A stretch of DNA of 64,000 nucleotides from JBBQSN01 sp038213835. GTDB lineage: Bacteria; Actinomycetota; Actinomycetes; Actinomycetales; CAWJMD01. The stretch covers positions 1 through 64,000 of the forward strand of contig JBBQSN010000001.1 in NCBI GenBank assembly GCA_038213835.1, written 5' to 3'. Positions 28,792-37,039 of this stretch are shown piece after piece; position 1 is the stretch's first letter; every line of letters begins with the position of its first letter. The notes beneath the pieces were generated by a model. It was not told the origin of the DNA. It made no database searches and worked only from the letters and a program-made list of their open reading frames with translations. Made by a program: the position numbers and the translations under genes.

Positions 28792-30215
28792 AGCTTCTTC
28801 TCCCGCCACGGCCGCTCGAACGGCAGCCGCCAGGGCCACGGCGCGACCAGCTGGTGGATCTGGTTCGGTCCCCAGCTGCCCGGCTTGTACGGACGCGGCA
28901 GCGGCGGCTGCTCGAGCAGCGGCTGAGAGATCTCCCAGAGCCGCTCGATTCCCTCGGCCGAGGTGAACAGCGTGCGGTCGCCGCGTGCCGCGTCGTGGAT
29001 GAGCCGCTCGTAGGCCTCCAGCACAGCGCCCGCCCAGTGGGTCTCCTGCACCGAGAACTGCATGCTCAGCTTGTCCAGGCGCATACCCGGCCCGGGGCGC
29101 TTGCCATAGAACGACAACGACATCCGCGACTTGTCGGCGAGGTCGAAGGTCAGGTGGTCAGGCCCGTGGTCGCCGACGCCGGAGCCGGGCGGGAACATGG
29201 ACAGCGGCGGCTCCTTGAAAGCGATCGAGATGACGCGGGCGCCCTCGGCGAGCTGCTTGCCCGTCCGCAGGAAGAAGGGGACACCGGCCCAGCGCCAGTT
29301 GTCGACGTAGCACTTCAGCGCGATGAAGGTCTCGGTGTCGGACTCGTGACTCACCCCGGGGATGTCCTTGTACCCGTCGAACTGACCGCGCACCACGTTG
29401 GCCGGCAGGATCGGCAGCATCGACCGGAAGACCTTGTTCTTCTCCTCGCTGATCGCCCGCGGCTCCAGGGCCGTCGGCGGCTCCATCGCGGTGAAGGCGA
29501 GCACCTGGAACAGGTGCGTGACCACCATGTCGCGGTAGGCACCGGTGGCCTCGTAGAAGTCGGCGCGCGTCTCCAGCCCGAGCGTCTCGGGCACGTCGAT
29601 CTGGACGTGGTCGATGTGGTTGCGGTGCCAGATGGGCTCGAACAACCCGTTCGCGAACCGGAACGCGAGGATGTTCTGCGCCGCCTCCTTGCCGAGGAAG
29701 TGGTCGATCCGGAAGATCTGCTCCTCGTCGAACACCTCGTGCAACCGGGCGTTCAGGGTGCGCGCGCTGGCCAGGTCGGTGCCGAAGGGCTTCTCCATGA
29801 TGATCCGGCTGCGCTGGACCAGGTCGGCCTCCGCCAGCTGGGCCACCACCGCGAGCGCGGCCTTGGGCGGGACGCTCAGGTAGTGCAGCCGGCGGGCTCC
29901 CTCGTCCAGCTCGACCTCGGCGCGGGCCACCGCCTCGCGCAGCCCCTGCGGCCCGGCCGCGGCCGGCACCCACTGGGTGCGCTTCGCGAGCTGGCGCAGG
30001 TCCTCCTCGGTGACGACGTGGCTGCTGTGCTCGCGGATCGCGTTCGCCGCGAGGTCGAGGAACTCCTCGGAGGTCAGCTCCTCCAACGAGGTCGCGACCA
30101 CGCGCAGGTCGTCCATCAGCCCGCTCTGCAGCAGGTGCATCAGGCCCGGCAGCAGCTTGCGCTTGGACAGGTCGCCCGTGGCACCGAAGAGCACGACGGT
30201 CGTGGCAGCGGTCAT
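28788..30215 (-). CDS. zwf: Glucose-6-phosphate dehydrogenase
   Basis: 475 residues from ATG 30215. The nucleotide-binding start reads VVLFGATGDLSKRKLLPGL, and the active site is RIDHFLGKEAAQN. MEKPFGTDLASA is another family signature. It oxidises glucose 6-phosphate to 6-phosphogluconolactone with NAD(P). It is not linked here to tal, tkt, opcA or pgl as is common in actinobacteria, so it may be a second copy. Convergence with the gluconate operon links it functionally, as both supply 6-phosphogluconate. Confidence 0.93.
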   Translation of the reverse strand: MTAATTVVLFGATGDLSKRKLLPGLMHLLQSGLMDDLRVVATSLEELTSEEFLDLAANAIREHSSHVVTEEDLRQLAKRTQWVPAAAGPQGLREAVARAEVELDEGARRLHYLSVPPKAALAVVAQLAEADLVQRSRIIMEKPFGTDLASARTLNARLHEVFDEEQIFRIDHFLGKEAAQNILAFRFANGLFEPIWHRNHIDHVQIDVPETLGLETRADFYEATGAYRDMVVTHLFQVLAFTAMEPPTALEPRAISEEKNKVFRSMLPILPANVVRGQFDGYKDIPGVSHESDTETFIALKCYVDNWRWAGVPFFLRTGKQLAEGARVISIAFKEPPLSMFPPGSGVGDHGPDHLTFDLADKSRMSLSFYGKRPGPGMRLDKLSMQFSVQETHWAGAVLEAYERLIHDAARGDRTLFTSAEGIERLWEISQPLLEQPPLPRPYKPGSWGPNQIHQLVAPWPWRLPFERPWREKKL

Positions 30216-30321
30216 GTCGCCAGCCTGGCCCGGCCCCGCCGAGTTGTCACCACGAGAGCCGCAGATCGGTCGGTCTCCTGCCAGGAGGGCGCTCCGGACG
30301 GCAGCCCCGAGGGCATGGAAG

Positions 30322-30411
30322 GACCCCCCGTGCACCCGACAGAGCCTGCCTACCCTTGCTGCCTTCCGGCCCTGGGGGAGTTCGGCGGGGTGACGCCGCA
30401 CGAGGGGTCTG
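30322..30411 (-). ncRNA. ffs: Signal recognition particle RNA (4.5S type)
   Basis: On the minus strand the conserved tip reads CAGGGCCGGAAGGCAGCAAG, with the GGAA tetraloop at 30367-30364 and the asymmetric GCAGCA bulge that binds Ffh. The ends pair: CCCCTCGTGC (from 30407) with GCACGGGGGG (to 30324). The ~90-nt hairpin fits the bacterial small SRP RNA. A -10-like TAGACT (30424-30419) sits at the right distance for a start near 30411. Exact ends are estimates. Confidence 0.9.
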
Positions 30412-30474
30412 GAGGGGAGTCTACAAGCGCTCGCCGGTGCGGAGCACCCCGTCCCCTCTAGTACCCTCGGCGAC

Positions 30475-30562
30475 GGAGGATTCGCCTAGTGGCCTAGGGC
30501 GCACGCTTGGAAAGCGTGTTGAGGGAAACCTCTCAGGGGTTCAAATCCCCTATCCTCCGCCA
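30475..30562 (+). tRNA. tRNA-Ser(GGA)
   Basis: 88 nt including an encoded CCA. Acceptor GGAGGAT/ATCCTCC, anticodon stem-loop ACGCT-TGGAAAG-CGTGT with anticodon GGA, long class II variable arm (GAGGGAAACCTC), T-loop TTCAAAT. It starts 64 bases upstream-divergent of the SRP RNA gene, a common actinobacterial pairing. Confidence 0.97.
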
Positions 30563-31190
30563 GCACCGTGGGGCTCCCGACCGATCCGGTCGGGGGCCCT
30601 TCGTGCGCTCCACCAGGTCAGCAGCCAGGTGAGCAGGACCACCACGACCGCGATGCCGACGGACGTGGCCGCGACCGCGGCGTAGCCGCCGTTCGCGGGT
30701 CGAGGAACGGGTACGGGTACCAGCCGACGAGCGGTCCGCGCACCAGGCTGTAGGCCACGTAGGCCATCGGGTACAGCAGCCAGAGCAGCGCGCTGCGGAA
30801 CGGTACGGGGGGCGAGGGCGGGCCGAGCGCCCAGTCCAGCGCGAACCAGATCGGCACCAGGTAGTGCAGCACCGTGTTGTCCCACGGCACCGCGGTGAGC
30901 TGGTCGGCCGGCAGGCCCGACAGCAGCACCGAGAAGACGATCCCGGTGACGACCATGCACAAGGTGGCGAGGCCCCGCAGCCACGAGAGCCACGGCCCCT
31001 CGGGGCGGGTGACCACCAGCAGCAGCGTCCCCGCCGCCAGCAGGTTGCTCTGGATCGTGAAGAAGCTGAGGAAGTTGCCCGGGACGAACGTGCCACGCAC
31101 GACCAGGACGACGACCTCGGTGCCGACGGCCGACAGCCCCAGGAGCGCGACGAGGACCCGCAGCGCCCGGAGCACCGGGGGCGCGATCAC
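30550..31190 (-). pseudogene. Pr6Pr-type membrane protein, apparent single-base frameshift
   Basis: The frame from GTG 31190 gives a six-helix Pr6Pr-like membrane protein (FTIQSNLLAAGTLLLVVTRP; LHYLVPIWFALDWAL; YPYPFLDP). At about 30696 it shifts: the expected continuation ANGGYAAVAATSVGIAVVVV, the final membrane helix, lies in another frame that runs to TAG 30552-30550. One missing G in the CCCGCGAACGG run explains it. As read, the product ends at 30618 with an unrelated basic tail. The intact frame would end inside the 3' end of convergent tRNA-Ser. It may be a real mutation or a sequencing error. Confidence 0.7.
30571..30599 (+). terminator. Terminator hairpin after tRNA-Ser(GGA)
   Basis: GGGCTCCCGACCG (30571-30583), loop ATC, CGGTCGGGGGCCC (30587-30599); 13 pairs with one G-T. 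It lies 8 bases after the tRNA CCA end and is followed by TTCGT. It falls inside the 3' part of the convergent Pr6Pr gene. Confidence 0.75.
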
Positions 31191-31519
31191 CGCCCCTTCC
31201 TGACACCGAAGACGGACCGCACGGTCTCGGGGCCCAGGACGGTCCCGGCTGAGCAGGCGGAGGACGTGAGTGGCGGCGAGCGCAGCACCCGCTCGGCTGA
31301 ACCCTCCTTCCCGTCGTCGGAGGTGAGGCCGCGCATCACCGCGCGCAGGTCCTCGAGGTCGAGAGGCAGCAGACCGGCCTTGCCGGCGCGCAGGACCAGC
31401 CCGGGGAAGGCGTCGGCGGCGACGGCGAGGGCTCCGAGATCCGGTGCGGGGCCGTCGGACGCGTACCCCTCGGTCACGGCCCGGACGACGTCCGGCTCGG
31501 ACGCTGAGGACTCGGGCAC
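31187..31519 (-). CDS. Hypothetical small soluble protein
   Basis: 110 residues. No recognised family. The N-terminal part is acidic and helical (SASEPDVVRAVTEGYASDGP), the middle has DLEDLRAVMRGLTSDDGKE, and one Cys is present. No signal peptide or membrane segment. Its stop overlaps the start of the Pr6Pr-type gene by 4 bases (GTGA), so they are probably translated together. If the membrane gene is truly broken, this one may have lost its partner. Confidence 0.5.
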   Translation of the reverse strand: MPESSASEPDVVRAVTEGYASDGPAPDLGALAVAADAFPGLVLRAGKAGLLPLDLEDLRAVMRGLTSDDGKEGSAERVLRSPPLTSSACSAGTVLGPETVRSVFGVRKGR

Positions 31520-31628
31520 GTGGGCTCCTCGCCTGCTCGGCTCGGCCGGTGTCTCGATGCGGTCACCGCTGCCCGCAGGCTAGTGCCGACACCCGCCGCG
31601 CGGCACCTCGGCGTGGTTGGATGCCCCG

Positions 31629-31928
31629 GTGATCTTCAAGGCCGTGGGGGACGCGCGCCCTTACCCGGACCATGGCCACACCACGCCCAAGCAGTGGGCG
31701 CAGGTGCCGCCGCGGCAGGTGCGGCTCACCGAGCTGGTCACGACCAAGCGCACCCTCGACCTGGACGCCCTGCTCGCCGACGACTCCACCTTCTTCGGCG
31801 ACCTGTTCGCGCACGTCGTCCAGTGGAAGGGCGAGCTGTACCTCGAGGACGGCCTGCACCGGGCGGTTCGGGCGGCGCTGCACCAGCGCCCGATCCTGCA
31901 CGCACGGGTCCTGGTCCTGGACGACTGA
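31629..31928 (+). CDS. Conserved small protein with a ParB-like motif
   Basis: 99 residues from GTG 31629. The core PPRQVRLTELVTTKRTLDLD, then LLADDSTFFGDLFAHVV and ELYLEDGLHRAVRAAL, is a pattern I associate with a conserved actinobacterial small protein. The VxLxEL...DGxHRxxAA layout recalls the nuclease-like N-domain of ParB. Function unknown. It is 10 bases before the LytR_C gene on the same strand, so probably co-transcribed. No toxin or antitoxin partner is visible. Confidence 0.65.
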   Translation: MIFKAVGDARPYPDHGHTTPKQWAQVPPRQVRLTELVTTKRTLDLDALLADDSTFFGDLFAHVVQWKGELYLEDGLHRAVRAALHQRPILHARVLVLDD

Positions 31929-31938
31929 GGCGCGACGC

Positions 31939-32601
31939 GTGAGCCAGGACGACGGCGACGGCTACGACCCCCACGACGACGCCCTCGAGTGGACCGACGA
32001 GGACGAGGACCGCTACCAGGCGCGCCGCCGCGAGGAGCGCCGTCGGCGGCGCCGTCGGCGGCGTCAGGGCTGGTCGTTCGCGGTCCTGGTCCTGGTCGTG
32101 CTCGGCGCCGGCGTCGGGGGAGCCGGCATCAGCCAGGGCTGGTGGGAGTGGCCGTTCGGCCGCGAGGAGCCCGACACCGCCGCTGCGCCCTCGTGCGCAC
32201 CGGTGGCCGCCACGGTCGCGGCGCCCGCCGACGTCCGGCTGAACGTGCTGAACGCCACCGACCGCCGCGGGCTCGCCGGCCAGGTCGGTGGCGAGCTGAC
32301 CGCGCGAGGCTACGTGGTGGCCAGCATCGGCAACGAGGAGAGCGGCGTCGACGTCGCCGAGCCCGCCCAGGTCCGGTACGGCCCGGCCCTGATCGCGGCC
32401 GCCCAGTCCGTCGCCGTGCAGATCCCCGGTGCCGTCCTGGTCGACGACGGCCGCGAGGGCGAGGTCGTCGACGTCACCCTGGGCGATGGCTACCAGGCCC
32501 TGGCCCCGGCAGAGGAGGCGACGGCGGCGATCGCGGCTGCGGCTTCTGCACAGCCGACGGGCTGCACCCCGGGCACCCCGGCGCCGACCACCACCGGCTG
32601 A
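31939..32601 (+). CDS. Membrane-anchored LytR C-terminal-domain protein
   Basis: 220 residues from GTG 31939. An acidic N-terminus (DDGDGYDPHDD) and an Arg-rich patch precede one membrane helix (WSFAVLVLVVLGAGVGGAGI). The external part (~95-195; VRLNVLNATDRRGLAGQVGG, VRYGPALIAAAQSVAVQIPG) matches LytR_C domains found next to or fused to cell-wall LCP ligases. There is no LCP domain here. It probably binds cell-wall polymer. It follows the ParB-like small gene by 10 bases. The space to 32756 holds only a weak small reading frame. Confidence 0.8.
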   Translation: MSQDDGDGYDPHDDALEWTDEDEDRYQARRREERRRRRRRRRQGWSFAVLVLVVLGAGVGGAGISQGWWEWPFGREEPDTAAAPSCAPVAATVAAPADVRLNVLNATDRRGLAGQVGGELTARGYVVASIGNEESGVDVAEPAQVRYGPALIAAAQSVAVQIPGAVLVDDGREGEVVDVTLGDGYQALAPAEEATAAIAAAASAQPTGCTPGTPAPTTTG

Positions 32602-32756
32602 CCCCGCTGGCGAGGGTCGACAAGCTCCCGTCGTGCTGGACGTCCACGCGATCCTCGAGACCGTGCAGGACCTCCGGGGCGCGATCGAGACGTTCGCGGG
32701 CACGGGCCTGCTGAGGAACCGCCGGCGAGGACGGCGACGACTGACCGCCGGCCTGG

Positions 32757-33905
32757 TCAGGGGGCGAGCCCGGCGTGGCCCTTGGCGGTCTGCTTGACCC
32801 CGTAGAGCGCGGCGTCCAGCGCAGCGAGGGGAAGACGGGTGCGCGGAGCCAGGGTGACGCCGATGGACACCGAGACCGCCAGGTGCGCCCACGGGGGCGG
32901 CGGGTGGGAGCTCCGGACCGCAGCGGCCAGCCGCTCGCCCAGGGCCAGCAGTACGGCCGGGTTCGCCGCGCCGGGATTCGGAAGCAGCAGCACGAACTCG
33001 TCCCCTCCCCAGCGGACGAGCACGTCGCCGGGCCGGCTGTGCTCACCGAGCAACCTGGCCACCGTCGCCAGCACCGCGTCTCCCGCCTCGTGCCCCCAGG
33101 TGTCGTTGACCGCCTTCAGGTCGTCGACGTCGACCAGCATGGCCAGCAGGTCGGCCGGCGCGTCCTGGTCGCCGAGGTACCGCTCGAGGTAGTGGCGGTT
33201 GTGGAGGCCGGTGAGCCGGTCCAGCTCGGCCAGTGCGCTGGAGGCCGCCAGGTCCGATCTCAGCCGGGTGTTGCGTCGGCCCCCGGCTTCCAGGGCGTGG
33301 ACGAGGTGCTCGGCGGCCACCTCCAGACGAGCCTCGACGTCGCTGACCTCGACCTCGGCGACGGTCCCTATGTGTCCTCGGGCCGCGTCGACGACGTCCG
33401 GCGGCAGGTCGGGGGCGAGGTCCTCGACGAGGGTGGCGGCGTGGTCGACGGCCAGCCGGCGGCGGAACGTCCAGGCCGCCTCGAACGTCCGCGACCCCTG
33501 CAGCGTCCGTTCGTCAGCGGCCGGCTCGTGCCGGTCGACCGCGTCCAGGTGCGTCGCGCAGCCGTCGCGCAGGAGCAGCAGCGTCCACCGTCGTGCGCGC
33601 GGGTCCTCGGGGGCCAGCTGGACGGCGTGCACCCCGGGCGGCAGTCCGGTCGTCTCACCGTCGAAGGCGACGATCACGGTGTGACCCGACCGAGCCAGCT
33701 CGGCGTACCGACCGGCTTCGACGTCGAAGTACTCCCGCCGCTGGAAATGCGCGATCACCAGTCCGGGGACGTCCTCGTCCCCGCCGTCGGCGAAGGCCCG
33801 CTCCATCGCGTGCGACAGCAGCATCAGGGTCCGCTTGCTCATCGAGCGCGGACGAGCCGGTCCCGCCGTACCCCGCTCCACCGGCCGGGCCCGTGAGGTG
33901 GACAT
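32757..33905 (-). CDS. DICT-GGDEF protein, probable diguanylate cyclase
   Basis: 382 residues from ATG 33905, chosen over 33956 because of GGGAGC just upstream. Residues ~25-210 resemble the DICT sensory domain (SKRTLMLLSHAMERAFADGG, IAHFQRREYFDVEAGRYAEL). The C-terminal GGDEF domain has an intact catalytic signature RWGGDEF with DVDDLKAVNDTWGHEAGDAV before it, so c-di-GMP synthesis is likely. No EAL domain, no membrane segment. No clear product-inhibition RxxD five residues before the active site. DICT is often tied to light or redox signalling, but nothing nearby confirms that. Confidence 0.82.
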   Translation of the reverse strand: MSTSRARPVERGTAGPARPRSMSKRTLMLLSHAMERAFADGGDEDVPGLVIAHFQRREYFDVEAGRYAELARSGHTVIVAFDGETTGLPPGVHAVQLAPEDPRARRWTLLLLRDGCATHLDAVDRHEPAADERTLQGSRTFEAAWTFRRRLAVDHAATLVEDLAPDLPPDVVDAARGHIGTVAEVEVSDVEARLEVAAEHLVHALEAGGRRNTRLRSDLAASSALAELDRLTGLHNRHYLERYLGDQDAPADLLAMLVDVDDLKAVNDTWGHEAGDAVLATVARLLGEHSRPGDVLVRWGGDEFVLLLPNPGAANPAVLLALGERLAAAVRSSHPPPPWAHLAVSVSIGVTLAPRTRLPLAALDAALYGVKQTAKGHAGLAP

Positions 33906-34088
33906 CGCGGGCTCCCGTCGTGACGGGTCCTGCCTGGACGCCGCAGAGCCCACCATCGACCGTCGGCCCGGTGCCCGCCAGGGGCTTTGGTCCTGCTCCG
34001 GGAACGACGAAATCCCCCGCGGAACAGCTCATCGGCTGCCCACGAGGGGTTCGTCACGACCGGGCCCCCTGGTCTGTCGAGGACCCCC

Positions 34089-34178
34089 TGGCGGTGGCGG
34101 AGGGATTTGAACCCTCGGTGGGGTTGCCCCCACACACGCTTTCGAGGCGTGCTCCTTAGGCCGCTCGGACACGCCACC
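34089..34178 (-). tRNA. tRNA-Ser(CGA)
   Basis: 90 nt with encoded CCA. Acceptor GGTGGCG (34178-34172) with CGCCACC (34099-34093), anticodon loop CTCGAAA with anticodon CGA, long variable arm (GGGGGCAACCCC), T-loop TTCAAAT. It lies directly upstream, on the same strand, of the DICT-GGDEF gene and downstream of tadA. Confidence 0.97.
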
Positions 34179-34241
34179 GTCGACGAGGATACCGACGGCC
34201 GGTCGGGCCTCCAACTCGCTGCCCCCGGTGGGCGGCCGCGG

Positions 34242-34673
34242 TCACCGGTGGCCGAGGAAGAACCCCTTCAGCACCTCGGCGCACTCGTCCTCGCGGACGC
34301 CGCCGACGACCTCGACCCGGTGGTTGAGCCGGCGGTCGCGGACGACGTCCCGGAGCGAGCCGGTGGCACCGGCCTTGGGGTCCCAGGTGCCGAGCACGAT
34401 CCGGCGCACGCGGGCGAGCACGGCGGCGCCGGCGCACATGGTGCACGGCTCGAGCGTGACCACGAGGGTGCAACCGTCCAGCCGCCACCCGCCCCGCGCG
34501 GCGGCGGCCGAGCGCAGGGCGAGCACCTCGGCGTGCGCGGTCGGGTCGCCGGTGGCCTCGCGGGCGTTCCGACCGGCGCCGAGGACGACCCCGTCGGCGT
34601 CGACGACCACGGCACCCACGGGGACGTCGCCGGTCGCGATCGCGGCCCGGGCCTCCACCAGGGCCAGCCCCAT
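34242..34673 (-). CDS. tadA: tRNA-specific adenosine deaminase
   Basis: 143 residues. Zinc and catalytic residues are H47 and E49 in HAE and C77/C80 in PCTMC. It deaminates A34 of tRNA-Arg(ACG) to inosine. Length is slightly short of the usual 150-165, because the N-terminal helix is brief; an upstream start was not obvious. It lies 32 bases after the gene for its associated protein, on the same strand. Confidence 0.93.
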   Translation of the reverse strand: MGLALVEARAAIATGDVPVGAVVVDADGVVLGAGRNAREATGDPTAHAEVLALRSAAAARGGWRLDGCTLVVTLEPCTMCAGAAVLARVRRIVLGTWDPKAGATGSLRDVVRDRRLNHRVEVVGGVREDECAEVLKGFFLGHR

Positions 34674-34705
34674 CAGCCCGGCGTCCAGGCCCGGCTCGAG
34701 GGCGT

Positions 34706-35326
34706 TCAGCGCAGCGCCTCGATCAGCTCGTCGAAGCCGCAGACCTCGCCGACGGCGGTGAGGACCGTGGCCGGGTCGTCCTGGTGCTCCTCGACGAGGT
34801 CGAGCAGCTGCCGGGCGCCCACCCCCAGGTCGGTGAGGAGCGCGGGGTCGCCGGCCCAGAGGTCGATCGGCTCGGGATCGGGGTCGGGCTGCACCAGCTT
34901 CTCGCCGTCCAGGGCCTCCTCGAGCTCGGCCACGGCCCCGGCGTCGTGCTCGACCTCCTCGTCCGGGCGCGGCTCGTCGTCAGGCGTCGCGGCCGCCGCC
35001 GGGATGCGCTCGTAGGCGTGCACTCCCGGGACGTCGACGTCGACGTCGGCCGCGGTGGCCAGCACCGGCTCGTAGTGGCCGCGCAGCGCCGCGTCGAGGT
35101 CGGAGACGAACAGCCTCGGGTCCTCGGCGCCGTCGACCCGCACCAGCGCGAACCAGCCGTCCTCGCGCTCGATCACGCACAGCACGGGCTCGTCGTCGAC
35201 GGCCGCCCCGCGGAGCAGGTCAGCGAGGTCGTCGAGGTCGGAGCAGTCCTCGACGTCGACGTCGCGCGCGCGCCAGGAGGACCCGTCAGAGGCCATCACC
35301 GCGGTGAAGAAGGACACGGCGCCCAT
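34706..35326 (-). CDS. tRNA adenosine deaminase-associated protein
   Basis: 206 residues from ATG 35326 (a second ATG at residue 11 is possible). Very acidic. It starts with [15 protein letters not shown] and has the pattern [40 protein letters not shown]. It matches the actinobacterial family that is always placed beside tadA. The C-terminal ~60 residues form a helical [15 protein letters not shown] segment that could contact TadA. Its biochemical role is not known. It is divergent from upp. Confidence 0.8.
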   Translation of the reverse strand: MGAVSFFTAVMASDGSSWRARDVDVEDCSDLDDLADLLRGAAVDDEPVLCVIEREDGWFALVRVDGAEDPRLFVSDLDAALRGHYEPVLATAADVDVDVPGVHAYERIPAAAATPDDEPRPDEEVEHDAGAVAELEEALDGEKLVQPDPDPEPIDLWAGDPALLTDLGVGARQLLDLVEEHQDDPATVLTAVGEVCGFDELIEALR

Positions 35327-35384
35327 CCTGGCAAACCGCTCGCCCGCCGACCACCCCGTCCGCTGTGCCGGTAGGTTCCTCGTC

Positions 35385-36020
35385 ATGCGCCTGCACGTCG
35401 CGGACCACCCGCTCGTCTCCCACAAGCTGACCGCCCTGCGCGACGTCGGCACCGACTCGCCCACGTTCCGCCGGCTGGTCGACGAGCTGGTCACCCTGCT
35501 CGCGTACGAGGCCACCCGCGAGGTGCGCACCGAGGACGTCGAGGTCGTGACGCCGGTCTCGCCCACCACCGGCGTCAAGCTCAGCTCCCCCAAGCCGCTG
35601 GTGGTCCCGATCCTGCGCGCCGGGCTGGGGATGCTCGACGGCATGGTGCGGCTGCTGCCGACGGCCGAGGTGGGCTTCCTCGGGATGATCCGCGACGAGG
35701 AGACCCTGCAGGCGAGCACCTACGCCAACCGGCTCCCGGACGACCTGTCCGGCCGCCAGGTGTACGTGCTCGACCCCATGCTCGCGACGGGCGGGACCTT
35801 GGTCGCGGCGTTCGACTTCCTGTTCGAGCGCGGCGCCGAGGAGATCACCGCGATCTGCCTGCTGGTGGCCCCCGAGGGCGTGGCGGTGATCGAGGAGCGC
35901 TTCGCCGACCACCCGTCGGTGACCGTCGTGACCGCCTCGCTCGACGAGCGGCTCAACGAGCACGGCTACATCGTCCCGGGGCTCGGCGACGCCGGAGACC
36001 GCCTCTACGGAGTCGTCTGA
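35385..36020 (+). CDS. upp: Uracil phosphoribosyltransferase
   Basis: 211 residues from ATG 35385. It salvages uracil with PRPP to UMP. The PRPP-binding loop is [17 protein letters not shown], the uracil-binding end is [15 protein letters not shown], and [13 protein letters not shown] is also typical. Length is standard. It is divergent from the tRNA-deaminase-associated gene with 58 bases between. No uracil permease or pyrR lies nearby. Confidence 0.97.
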   Translation: MRLHVADHPLVSHKLTALRDVGTDSPTFRRLVDELVTLLAYEATREVRTEDVEVVTPVSPTTGVKLSSPKPLVVPILRAGLGMLDGMVRLLPTAEVGFLGMIRDEETLQASTYANRLPDDLSGRQVYVLDPMLATGGTLVAAFDFLFERGAEEITAICLLVAPEGVAVIEERFADHPSVTVVTASLDERLNEHGYIVPGLGDAGDRLYGVV

Positions 36021-36144
36021 GCACGACCGACCCGCCCGACCGCCCCGGCGTGCCTGCGCGACAGGCCGCCACCCAGCGTCCATGCTGGGCCAGGCAGAGC
36101 ACGCGCCTTCCCCATAGCGTGCCCGCGACCGTGAGGAGCTCGAC

Positions 36145-36312
36145 GTGTCCCGCGCCAAGAGGGTGCTGATCTGGTTCCTGATCGCCTTCGCGGTCTACGC
36201 CATCTTCAAGAGCCCGGACCAGGCCGCCGGCATCGTCGCCAGCGCCTGGGACGGCATCGTGTCCGGCGTCTCGGCCATCGGCCGGTTCTTCGACGCCCTG
36301 CTCGGCTCCTAG
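36145..36312 (+). CDS. Small membrane protein (55 residues)
   Basis: GTG 36145 is preceded by GTGAGGAG at 36131-36138. The product begins SRAKRVLIWFLIAFAVYAIF, one membrane helix, then an amphipathic region AAGIVASAWDGIVSGVSAIG. It ends with TAG 36310-36312, 19 bases before the PH-like protein gene, so the two are likely co-transcribed. No family is recognised beyond similar short proteins in relatives. Confidence 0.65.
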   Translation: MSRAKRVLIWFLIAFAVYAIFKSPDQAAGIVASAWDGIVSGVSAIGRFFDALLGS

Positions 36313-36331
36313 GGCTGTCGAGGAGGGTGCC

Positions 36332-36994
36332 GTGAAGACCGGCCGCGTCCGCGACGCCGGGCGGGCGGTCGGACGGGTGGTCATCCGCCGGATCGCCGCC
36401 GACGTCCCCCCGCACCTGGACCGCTACCTGCTGGCCTCGGAGATGGTGGTCGTCGCCGTGCGCCGACACCCGGCCCAGGTCCTGGAGCCCGTGCTGTCGG
36501 CGGTGGCCGCACTGTTCCTGGTCCTGTGGGCCACCAGCAGCCTGTCCCCCGACGTCGAGCTCGTGCCCGACGTGCTGTGGGTCTCGTGGCTGCTCGTGCT
36601 CGGCCGGGCGCTGTGGCGGCTCTGGGAGTGGTCACGGGACTGGTTCATCGCGACGGACACCAGGCTGCTGCTCACCTACGGGATCCTGACCCGCAAGGTC
36701 GCGATGATGCCGCTGGGCAAGGTGACGGACATGTCCTACAACCGCTCGCCGCTCGGCCGGCTGCTCGGCTACGGCGAGTTCGTGCTGGAGTCCGCCGGTC
36801 AGGAGCAGGCGATGCGGGTCGTCTCGTGGTTGCCCGACCCCGACGACCTGTACCGGCTGATCTGCGCCGAGATCTTCGGCTCGGACCGCGGCCGCCGGGT
36901 CGGGCCCGATGTCGTGGTGCAGGACGCCGCCTCGGAGCGGGATCCGGACGACGACCAGGATCGCAACGCGACCGTCGACATCTACGAGGACTGA
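36332..36994 (+). CDS. Membrane protein with bacterial PH domain
   Basis: 220 residues from GTG 36332. Two membrane segments (~55-75 and ~80-100, around SAVAALFLVLWATSSL and VLWVSWLLVLGRALWRL) are followed by a bacterial PH-like domain (DWFIATDTRLLLTYGILTRK, MPLGKVTDMSYNRSPLGRLL, GYGEFVLESAGQEQAM). This is the YdbS-like layout. The C-terminal 40 residues are acidic and disordered. Role unknown, possibly membrane stress or protein anchoring. It lies in a small operon with the 55-residue membrane protein. Confidence 0.8.
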   Translation: MKTGRVRDAGRAVGRVVIRRIAADVPPHLDRYLLASEMVVVAVRRHPAQVLEPVLSAVAALFLVLWATSSLSPDVELVPDVLWVSWLLVLGRALWRLWEWSRDWFIATDTRLLLTYGILTRKVAMMPLGKVTDMSYNRSPLGRLLGYGEFVLESAGQEQAMRVVSWLPDPDDLYRLICAEIFGSDRGRRVGPDVVVQDAASERDPDDDQDRNATVDIYED

Positions 36995-37039
36995 CCGCCA
37001 GGCCCGACCCGCGCTCACGCGAGCGCGGCCGTGCACCGC

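Noticed and set aside
31187..31928. Toxin-antitoxin pair
   Set aside because: The two small genes are on opposite strands, neither resembles a toxin, and the ParB-like one groups with the LytR_C gene instead.
32633..32797. Small frame starting LDVHAILETVQDLRGAIETF
   Set aside because: It begins helical and plausible, but lacks a ribosome-binding site, becomes Arg-rich and overlaps the end of the DICT-GGDEF gene. Not enough to call a gene.
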